A DNA stretch of 64,000 nucleotides from Halostella salina. GTDB lineage: Archaea; Halobacteriota; Halobacteria; Halobacteriales; Natronoarchaeaceae. Positions 57,962-64,000 of the stretch are shown here, piece after piece. Position 1 is the stretch's first letter, and each line of letters begins with the position of its first letter. The stretch spans positions 169,654-233,653 of the forward strand of contig NZ_RCIH01000002.1 in the NCBI RefSeq assembly GCF_003675855.1, read 5' to 3'. The notes under the pieces were generated by a model. The model did no database searches and was not told the origin of the DNA. It was given only the letters and a program-made list of their open reading frames with translations. A program made the translations under genes and the position numbers.

Positions 57962-58626
57962 GCGACGCGGGACACGGCACGAACCGCACCGTCCTGATCG
58001 CCGGCGTCGGGGAGACGCTCGGGACGGCGCTGGCCCGCGCGTTCGCCGACGCGGGCGACGCCGTCGCGCTGCTCGCACGGTCCCCGGACCACGTCGAGTC
58101 GCTGGCCGCCGACCTCCGGCGCGACGGGGCCGACGCCGTCGCTGTGACGGCTGACGTGACCGACCCGGATGCCGTCGCCGATGCGTTCGATGCCGTCCGG
58201 GCGGCGTTCGGGCAGGTCGACGTGCTGGTCCACAACGCCAGCGCGCCGGCCGGCGGTCCCGTCGACGACTGCGACCCCGCGGCGTTCGAGCGCCCCTGGC
58301 GCGTCCGGACGTACGGCGGCTATCTCTGTGCCCGCGAGGCGCTCGCGGACGGCGGCGACCCGACGGTCCTCTTTTCGGGCACCTCGTACGCCGTGGAGCC
58401 GACGGGACGGATGCCCGACTGGAGCAGCGCCGCCTTCGCGACGCGTGGGCTTGCGGCGTCGCTGGACGACGGCCCGGCCGACGCGACGTACGTCGCCATC
58501 GGCGCGACGGTCGCGCCGCCCGGCGGCTACGTCACCGACGACCGCGTCGCCGCCGAGGCGGTGGCCGCGCGGTTCGTCGAGTTCGCCGACGACCCCCCGG
58601 AGGCAACGACGGTGCGGGTCCCCTAA
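57958..58626 (+). CDS. SDR-fold protein lacking catalytic residues (2)
   Basis: A 222-residue relative of the upstream protein, translationally coupled to it (ATGA). It keeps the glycine-rich loop LIAGVGETLGTALARAFADA and the NAG-like LVHNASAPAGG, but the active site reads WSSAAFATRGLAASL, with Trp and Ala in place of Tyr and Lys. The two proteins may form a heterodimer. Its end overlaps the helicase gene tail to tail by four bases. Confidence 0.75.
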   Translation: MSDAGHGTNRTVLIAGVGETLGTALARAFADAGDAVALLARSPDHVESLAADLRRDGADAVAVTADVTDPDAVADAFDAVRAAFGQVDVLVHNASAPAGGPVDDCDPAAFERPWRVRTYGGYLCAREALADGGDPTVLFSGTSYAVEPTGRMPDWSSAAFATRGLAASLDDGPADATYVAIGATVAPPGGYVTDDRVAAEAVAARFVEFADDPPEATTVRVP

Positions 58627-61019
58627 TCCACGCTCGACCAGAACCGCTCCAGCCCCAGCGAGAGCATATCCGGGCTAACGGCCTGGAACTCGTCGTTCTC
58701 GGGGAAGTACTCGCGCACGCTGTCCCAGGAGTCCCGGGCGTAGCGCTCGTCGACGAGCACGCGGACGCCGACCTCCTCGGGGCCGCGGATGACGCGGCCG
58801 ATGGCCTGCCGCGCCTTGCGGACGGCCGGGATGGTCAGCGCGTACTCGAACCCGCCGCGCGACCCGGAGCCGCCCCCGCCGAACTCGCGGTCGTAGGCGG
58901 TACGGACGGCCCGCGTTCGCGGGCTGGCGGTGTTGATGATCGGGACGCCGCAGACGACGGCGGCCCGCAGTTTGTCCCCCTGATAGTCGACGCCCTCGGT
59001 GAGCGTCCCGCGGAGGCTGGTGACGAGCACCTTCGACTCGCCGGCGAAGAAGTCGTCCTTCAGCGTCTCGGTCGCGTCGTCGCCGCTGGACTCGTCGATG
59101 AGGACGGGCTTGTCGGCGCGGCCGCGAAGCGCCCCCGCCATCCACTCCGCCTCGGCGTAGTTGGGCATCCCGACGAGGACGTTGCCCGGCGACCCCGCCA
59201 CCTCCGCGACCGCGTCGGCGTACGTCCGGCGGGTGGGATTCTCGTCGGCGTCTCCGCCGTCCGGCGTCGGCCCGCGGTTCTCGTAGGTGAACTTCGGCGC
59301 GGCGACGGCGAAGCTCTCGCGGTTCGCTTCCGGGAAGTCGAGCCCGTACGTCCGCTCGACGACCGGCCGGTCCTCGTCGCGTTCGAGGTGGCGCAGCCCC
59401 GTCACCTCGGCGAACACGTCGAGGGGCGCGAGCGTCGCGCTCATCAGGACGCCCCCGCCGAAGTCGGCGAGGCGCTCGCCGATGGCGTCGCTGGGCACGC
59501 AGTTGTGCAGGGAGAGGCTGGCGTTGTACGCCCGCCGCCACGACCCCTCCGGCTCGGACCGGTCCCACGTCCGCTCCAGATCGATCTCGCGGAAGTAGTT
59601 CTCGTGGCCGTTGCGGTACCACTCGCCGAGCACGCGCCCGGCGGCGGGAGCCGCACGGGTCTTCCCCTCGTCCTCGGCCTCGTCTAAAATTCGCTTGACG
59701 ACCGCGCCGACCGCCTCAGCGCGGGCCCAGACCCCGCCGTCGTACCCTTCGCGCTCGGCCCACTCGGTGATGGCGTCGGGTTCGGGCGTCTCGGGGTCCC
59801 GTAGCGGGATCTCCTCGTCCGGCAGGTCCGAGAGGTTCGCCTTCCAGCCCCGGTGCTCGCGTTCGAGGTGGGCGGTGACGCGGCGGTCGAGTTCGTCCCG
59901 CAGGTCCCGGATGAACTCGCGGGTGTCCTGCAGTTCGGAGAGCGTCACGTCGCTGTCGGAGAGTTCGGTGCGGATCAGGTCCGCGTCCTCCCGGGCCGTC
60001 TCGCGGCCGTCCGTCTCGTCGAACTGGAGCGGCTGGATGACCCGTGACAGCTCCGATTCGGCGTCGCGCAGGGTAGCGTCGGCGACGCCGTCGCTCACCA
60101 GATCCCGGACGCGCGGTTCGAGCATGTGCGCCTCGTCGCAGACGACGAACGTCGAATCGTCCAGCAGCGCGCCGGTGAAGGAGCCGGTCGTCGTCGGGTC
60201 GAACGCGTGGTAGTAGTTGCCGACCACGACCTCCGCGTGCCCCAGCATCGCCCCCATCATCGAGTGCGGGCAGGTGCCGTGTTCGACGGAGCGCGCCACG
60301 AGGTCGTCCGGCGTCAGGAGGCCTTCGGCGGTGAAGTCGAACGGGACGGCCTCGGCGGGGTCGCCGTCCTCCGGCAGGTCAGCGAGGTACTGCGCGTAGA
60401 ACGGGCAGTACTCCGTGTCCTCGAACTCGGGCATCCCCTCGGGGTACGGCGACGGCTCGTCGGCGGTTTCGAGGTACGTCGCTCCGCCGGCCCCGGAGTC
60501 GACCAGCCCGACCTGCTGGCTCCGGGCGTCGGCGGCCAGCGCGTCGGCCGTCGTCGGCCCCTCGCCGGTCAGGCCGCGGGTGCGGTCGCGCAGGTCCTCG
60601 CAGCGGTCGTACACGTTGTCGTCGTCGATCCCACCCGTCTTCTCGCGGTTGTACGGGCAGACATCGGCCTTGCCGACGAGCGTGAGCCCCGACACGGGGC
60701 GGTGGTCGTCGGGCAGGTTCGCGTTTATCGTCCGCAGGTCCGCCTCGAACTGGCGGAGCTGCTGCTTGACGCTCGTCAGTACCAGCACGCGCTCGAAGTC
60801 GCTGTCGGGGTCGCGCACGAGGTGGATCCCCGCCGTCAGCGCGAGCATCGTCTTCCCGGTACCGCAGGCTCCCTCGAGGGCGAGAAAGCCGCCGTCGCGG
60901 GCCGTCTCGACCGCCGTCTCGATGCCGTCGACCTGGTCGTCGTACGGCTCGTCGTGGCCGAACACGTCGCGCCAGGAGCCTGCCATCGTCGTGTGGTCTC
61001 TCACCGCCGCGTCGGGCAT
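58623..61019 (-). CDS. Rad3/XPD-like DNA helicase (second copy)
   Basis: A 798-residue helicase of the DEAD_2/HELICc2 type. Walker A reads LEGACGTGKTMLALTAGIHL, the DEAH box FVVCDEAHMLEPRVRDLV, and the C-terminal motif VRKARQAIGRVIRGPEEVGV. Four cysteines (DVCPYNREK, YDRCEDL, TEYCPFYAQ, HGTCPHSMM) are placed as for an XPD Fe-S cluster. It is distinct from the copy at 16087-18258, with larger insertions. The ATG at 61019 fits a TATA-like GGTTTATC at 61052-61059; the ATG at 60986 is an alternative. Probably functions in DNA repair. Confidence 0.88.
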   Translation of the reverse strand: MPDAAVRDHTTMAGSWRDVFGHDEPYDDQVDGIETAVETARDGGFLALEGACGTGKTMLALTAGIHLVRDPDSDFERVLVLTSVKQQLRQFEADLRTINANLPDDHRPVSGLTLVGKADVCPYNREKTGGIDDDNVYDRCEDLRDRTRGLTGEGPTTADALAADARSQQVGLVDSGAGGATYLETADEPSPYPEGMPEFEDTEYCPFYAQYLADLPEDGDPAEAVPFDFTAEGLLTPDDLVARSVEHGTCPHSMMGAMLGHAEVVVGNYYHAFDPTTTGSFTGALLDDSTFVVCDEAHMLEPRVRDLVSDGVADATLRDAESELSRVIQPLQFDETDGRETAREDADLIRTELSDSDVTLSELQDTREFIRDLRDELDRRVTAHLEREHRGWKANLSDLPDEEIPLRDPETPEPDAITEWAEREGYDGGVWARAEAVGAVVKRILDEAEDEGKTRAAPAAGRVLGEWYRNGHENYFREIDLERTWDRSEPEGSWRRAYNASLSLHNCVPSDAIGERLADFGGGVLMSATLAPLDVFAEVTGLRHLERDEDRPVVERTYGLDFPEANRESFAVAAPKFTYENRGPTPDGGDADENPTRRTYADAVAEVAGSPGNVLVGMPNYAEAEWMAGALRGRADKPVLIDESSGDDATETLKDDFFAGESKVLVTSLRGTLTEGVDYQGDKLRAAVVCGVPIINTASPRTRAVRTAYDREFGGGGSGSRGGFEYALTIPAVRKARQAIGRVIRGPEEVGVRVLVDERYARDSWDSVREYFPENDEFQAVSPDMLSLGLERFWSSVD

Positions 61020-61096
61020 AGGGCTGTCGAAGCAGTGGCCGCGGCTTCGCAGATAAACCCTCGGCAGGACGGCGCTTGGGGCTTCGCCGACACCGA

Positions 61097-61531
61097 TCAC
61101 TCCCCCTCGACGTCGGTCCACGTCGTCTCGCCGTCGCCGCCCCCGGTCTTGTACACGCCGCGGGCGTCGGCCACCGCCTCGCCCTCGCCGTCGGTCACGT
61201 CGACGGAGACGACGGCGACGCTGCCGCCGTCCCGCACCACCTCGGCCGCGGCGCGGAGGCGGTCGGTACCCGGCGAGAGGTAGTCGATGCGCATATCGAT
61301 CGTCGGCGTCGGCTTCGGGTGGAGCGAGTACACCGCCGCGCCGCCGACGGTGTCGGCCAGCGAGTAGGTGACGCCGCCGTGGGCGACGGTCTTCCACGGG
61401 ACCGAGGAGTGGCCCTCCTCCAGGTCGAGCGTGCCGACGGCGCGGCCGTCGCCCGCCGACTCCATCTCGATGCCGAGCCGTTCGACGAACGGCAGCTGCG
61501 AGAACAGTTCCTTCGCCTCGAAATCGTCCAT
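61097..61531 (-). CDS. PaaI-type hot-dog thioesterase
   Basis: A 144-residue acyl-CoA thioesterase of the PaaI group. The hot-dog helix carries VAHGGVTYSLADTVGGAAVY near residue 50, with the HGG and following Asp typical of the family. Strands DMRIDYLSPGTDRLRAAAEV and GGSVAVVSVDVTD complete the fold. It is read alone. Substrate cannot be predicted. Confidence 0.85.
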   Translation of the reverse strand: MDDFEAKELFSQLPFVERLGIEMESAGDGRAVGTLDLEEGHSSVPWKTVAHGGVTYSLADTVGGAAVYSLHPKPTPTIDMRIDYLSPGTDRLRAAAEVVRDGGSVAVVSVDVTDGEGEAVADARGVYKTGGGDGETTWTDVEGE

Positions 61532-61636
61532 ACCCCGTCCACAGTCGCGGGGGAAATAAACTGTCCGGGCGTCGTGGGTTTTCCGGGGGGCCGGGCGCGG
61601 CAGACGGGGAACACGTCGATTCCGCCGGAGCGTTCG

Positions 61637-61999
61637 CTACGTCCCCTCCGACGGGAGCGTCGCCGCGAGCCGGTCGACGACCGACGGGTCGATCACCCCG
61701 GCCATCTCCATCGCCTCCGCCTCGTGGGAGTCGAGGTCGAGGACGCTCCGGAAGAACCACGAGAGCGTCACGTAGGACTCGTGGAGGCGCTCCGCGCGCT
61801 CGCGCCCCTCGGCGGTGAGCGTCGCCCCCTCGTACGGTTCGTACGTCACCAGGCCGCGCGTTTCGAGTTGCTGCAACATCTCCGTCGCCGACGCGGCCGA
61901 CCGGTCCAGCAGGTCGGCGACGTGACCGGACGAAACCGGTGACCCGTCGCGCTGTCCGGCGATGTACACCGCCAGCAGGTACTGGTCAGCCCCGCTCAT
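61637..61999 (-). CDS. DtxR/SirR-type metal regulator
   Basis: A 120-residue regulator with an N-terminal winged helix (QYLLAVYIAGQRDGSPVSSG, then DLLDRSAASATEMLQQLETR) and a DtxR-like dimer/metal domain (RLHESYVTLSWFFRSVLDLD). The usual EH of the metal site reads EM (EAMEMAGVI), a variant I recall from other haloarchaeal SirR-like proteins. There is no SH3/FeoA domain, as in MntR. The start is ATG 61999. An inverted repeat of the DtxR-box type lies about 190 bases upstream, suggesting autoregulation by iron or manganese. Confidence 0.82.
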   Translation of the reverse strand: MSGADQYLLAVYIAGQRDGSPVSSGHVADLLDRSAASATEMLQQLETRGLVTYEPYEGATLTAEGRERAERLHESYVTLSWFFRSVLDLDSHEAEAMEMAGVIDPSVVDRLAATLPSEGT

Positions 62000-62184
62000 C
62001 GTGGCGCGGTCGTGGGGACGGACTGCGCCTCGCATGGGAGTCGACCGCTCGCCCGCCGGTCGGCGGGAACGTGCCCACATTCAGTCCCGACGCGCGACCG
62101 TGCCCGGTGATGGGCGTCGATTCCGGCCGTCCAGCCCTCGTCCCTACCGGCTCCGTTCGTTCTGTCGAGCACGGATACGGGCCG

Positions 62185-62204
62185 TTTTTAGGCCATCCTA
62201 AAAA
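62185..62204. promoter_or_regulatory. DtxR-box-like inverted repeat
   Basis: Perfect arms TTTTTAGG and CCTAAAAA separated by CCAT, in an AT-rich island. It resembles TTAGG-type boxes of DtxR/MntR regulators. The only gene pointing away from it is the DtxR-type gene itself. Confidence 0.55.
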
Positions 62205-62307
62205 TAGGTACTGGTTGTCGCCGTCCGAACCGACCGTAGCGACGAGCAACGGCGGTCCCCGCACAGCACCGGTAGCAGAGTGAGCGCGTTGAACGAGAGT
62301 GCAGTGG

Positions 62308-62505
62308 CTATCTGGTTGAATAGTCGGCGGCGTACTCGGCGTAGCGCCGTCCCGCTTCCCTGATCCCGACGACGGCGGTGAGGACGACGCCGAGGAAAAA
62401 CAGGAGAACGAACGTCGGGGCGTTCGGGAGAAGTCCGACCACAGTCAGTTGGATGGCAAACGTCATCGTCACGAGGTCCTTGCGGCGTTCGTCCGCGTAT
62501 GCCAT
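62308..62505 (-). CDS. 65-residue two-helix membrane protein
   Basis: Starts MAYADERRKDLVTMTFAIQL, has two hydrophobic stretches (VVGLLPNAPTFVLLFFLGVV and neighbours) and ends GRRYAEYAADYSTR. TATA-like DNA about 28 bases before ATG 62505 supports the start. No known motif. It lies divergent from the DUF1684 gene. Confidence 0.6.
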   Translation of the reverse strand: MAYADERRKDLVTMTFAIQLTVVGLLPNAPTFVLLFFLGVVLTAVVGIREAGRRYAEYAADYSTR

Positions 62506-62635
62506 TGTTCGCCTGTATCCCCCCGGTACAAAAGCTATTTTCCATCCAGCTGGGCAGTGTATCTCCGTCCGTGGCGCATCCGGGACACCCTCCGCAGACG
62601 CAACCGTTACCCGCCGCCACGGCCAACGTCCGGCC

Positions 62636-63184
62636 ATGACCGACTCGTTCGACGCGGACACGTGGCGGCGGGAACTGGAGACACAGCGCGAGGAGAAGGA
62701 CCGCTTCTTCGACGAGCACCGGCAGTCGCCGATCCCGCCGGAGGAACGCGACGACTTCGACGGCCTGGACTACTTCGACCCGGACCCCGACTACCGCGTG
62801 ACGGCGACGGTGACGGTCCACGACGACCCCGAGGCGGTGACGATGGACACGACCGCGGGGACCGAGGTGCGCTACCGGCGCGAACTGACGCTGTCCTTCG
62901 ATATCGACGGCGTCGAGCAGGAGCTCGCGGCGTACCGCCAGGAGGGCGACGAGCAGTACTTCGTCCCGATCCGCGACAAGACGACCGGGCAGGAGAGCTA
63001 CGAGGGCGGGCGCTACATGGAGTTCGCCAGCGACGAGGAACTGGACGACGGCGACGAAATGGTGCTCGACTTCAATCTCGCGTACTCGCCGTTCTGCGCG
63101 TACAGCGAGACGTTCGCCTGCCCGCTCCCGCCCGAGGAGAACTGGCTGGACGTTGCGGTCGAGGCCGGCGAGAAAGCGCCCTAG
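62636..63184 (+). CDS. DUF1684 family protein
   Basis: A 182-residue protein with the DUF1684 hallmarks: a head rich in charged residues (RRELETQREEKDRFFDEHRQ), PIRDKTTGQESYEGGRYMEF in the middle and NLAYSPFCAYSETFACPLPP near the end, followed by a short VAVEAGEKAP. The family is thought to be a beta-barrel-like fold without an assigned activity. It ends tail to tail with the methyltransferase, overlapping by four bases. Confidence 0.85.
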   Translation: MTDSFDADTWRRELETQREEKDRFFDEHRQSPIPPEERDDFDGLDYFDPDPDYRVTATVTVHDDPEAVTMDTTAGTEVRYRRELTLSFDIDGVEQELAAYRQEGDEQYFVPIRDKTTGQESYEGGRYMEFASDEELDDGDEMVLDFNLAYSPFCAYSETFACPLPPEENWLDVAVEAGEKAP

Positions 63185-63861
63185 GGCGCGACGCCGACGG
63201 TCAGCAGCGTCCCGTACTCGCGGTAGCGCTCGACCATGTCCTCGCGGGTCTCCCAGTCCTCCGTCGGGAACTCGTCGGCGGGCGGGATCTCGGTTTCCTC
63301 GTCCGGGATGGTGTCCTGCTCGGCGACGTGGAGGCCGGCGTCGCGGAACGCCTCGCGGTACTCCGGCCTGCTCCAGCGGGTCATCTCCACGTCGATGAAC
63401 TCCTGCCACTCGTGGGAGTGGTGGTTCTCCTCGTAGTAGTTGACGGCGCAGTAGAACGTCCCGCCGGGCCGGAGGACGCGCCGGATTTCCCGCAACGTCT
63501 CGCGGGGGTCGGCGGCGTAGTAGAACGCCTCCATCGACCAGACGTGGTCGACCGAGTCGTCGGCGAACGGGAGCGACCCGAAGTCGCCGACGACGTACCC
63601 CACGTCGGGGTCGTCGGTGTACTCGCGGGCGTTGCGGGCCATCTCGGGCGCGGCGTCGATGCCGTACGCGCGGGCGGCGTCCTTGGTTTCCCGGAGCGCG
63701 CGCCCGGCGTAGCCGCTGCCACAGCCGAGGTCGAGCACCACGTCGCCCGGTTCGACGGGCATCCGGGCGAGGGCGTGCTTGGCGGTGTGCCAGTGTCGGT
63801 CCTCCATGCCGCGGTCGCGGCCGTCCGCGGCCCACTCGTCAAACTCCGCGCTGACGCTCAT
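63181..63861 (-). CDS. class I SAM-dependent methyltransferase
   Basis: A 226-residue enzyme. The SAM-binding motif is DVVLDLGCGSGYAGRALRET near residue 38, followed by the acidic loop AYGIDAAPEMARNAREYTDD and the motif II region VDHVWSMEAFYYAADPRETL. The fold matches small-molecule methyltransferases of the UbiE/COQ5 branch. No specificity domain is visible. The start ATG 63861 lies in GC-rich DNA without a clear TATA box. Confidence 0.85.
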   Translation of the reverse strand: MSVSAEFDEWAADGRDRGMEDRHWHTAKHALARMPVEPGDVVLDLGCGSGYAGRALRETKDAARAYGIDAAPEMARNAREYTDDPDVGYVVGDFGSLPFADDSVDHVWSMEAFYYAADPRETLREIRRVLRPGGTFYCAVNYYEENHHSHEWQEFIDVEMTRWSRPEYREAFRDAGLHVAEQDTIPDEETEIPPADEFPTEDWETREDMVERYREYGTLLTVGVAP

Positions 63862-63978
63862 GGTCGGGACGAGACGGGCCGGCGACTAAACGGGTTCGGA
63901 GTGTGCGTCGACCCCGGTCCTGACGCGGAGCGCGGCGGAAGCCGCGGGGCTTTTCATCGGCCCCCGAGAGGGAGAGGT

Positions 63979-64000
63979 ATGGTCGCCCGTCGCAAGCGCT
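63979..64000 (+). CDS. start of a gene cut by the window edge
   Basis: ATG followed by GTCGCCCGTCGCAAGCG, reading MVARRKR. A TTTTCAT element lies about 26 bases upstream and a GA-rich GGGAGAGGT just before the ATG, so initiation here is plausible. Too short to identify. Confidence 0.3.

Overview
The window is a stretch of a haloarchaeal (class Halobacteria) chromosome. The base composition is very GC-rich. The proteins are rich in Asp and Glu, many genes have a TATA-like box 23-31 bases before the start codon with no leader, and several secreted proteins carry twin-arginine signals. Genes typical of the class are present: TFB, a LysW-dependent arginine pathway, a Bat-type HTH regulator, HalOD1, UspA-fused transporters and a PGF-CTERM protein. 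The genus cannot be fixed from the sequence alone. I see no insertion sequence, CRISPR array, rRNA or replication origin. Most of the window reads as stable core chromosome, with scattered repeat-rich intergenic pockets.

Layout. 1-3.6 kb: end of an unidentified gene, a coiled-coil protein, threonine synthase, an HTH regulator, a small conserved protein and a tandem pair of membrane paralogues. 3.6-12.7 kb: arginine biosynthesis, all on the minus strand, as lysW-argX-argC-argB-argD-argE-argF and argG-argH. Together they run from glutamate to arginine; carbamoyl-phosphate synthase is not here. 13.0-20.5 kb: two surface or membrane proteins (one with a cytoplasmic HTH), a small membrane protein, a 2H phosphoesterase, a Rad3-type helicase, a CDF metal transporter, a winged-helix protein and a phosphodiesterase. 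20.7-28 kb: a membrane-anchored ArsR-type regulator, threonine aldolase, then an amino-acid transport module (Lrp-TrkA_C regulator, UspA protein, APC permease fused to UspA domains) and an M29 aminopeptidase. 28-35.6 kb: small zinc protein, Tat-exported protein, tRNA-Arg(TCT), a UPF0200/UPF0201 pair, TFB opposite a helical protein, a MinD-like ATPase with a degenerate P-loop, HIT protein, uracil-DNA glycosylase and a DUF4397 protein.

35.6-40 kb: ileS, flanked on both sides by hairpin-rich repeats and followed by a duplicated fragment of its own 3' end. 40-43.6 kb: a chemotaxis transducer paired with a BMP-family binding lipoprotein. 43.7-48.5 kb: a surface-anchored metalloprotease, an H-NOX-fold protein without the usual heme histidine, PRPP synthetase, HalOD1 and a Bat-type HTH protein. 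48.6-53 kb: a membrane-fused spermidine-synthase-like protein, a MATE exporter behind a palindromic operator, and an AI-2E family permease. 53-57.2 kb: a probable thiamine ABC importer. 57.2-64 kb: two tandem SDR-fold proteins lacking the catalytic Tyr/Lys, a second Rad3-type helicase, a thioesterase, a DtxR-type regulator with an upstream inverted repeat, a small membrane protein, a DUF1684 protein, a methyltransferase and the first codons of another gene.

The observations I rate most worth follow-up are the H-NOX protein without its histidine, the 25-bp palindrome between TFB and its divergent neighbour, the BMP protein-transducer pair, the pseudo-SDR pair, the repeat clusters around ileS, and two short open frames that start exactly where leaderless transcripts of argG and the uspA gene would begin.
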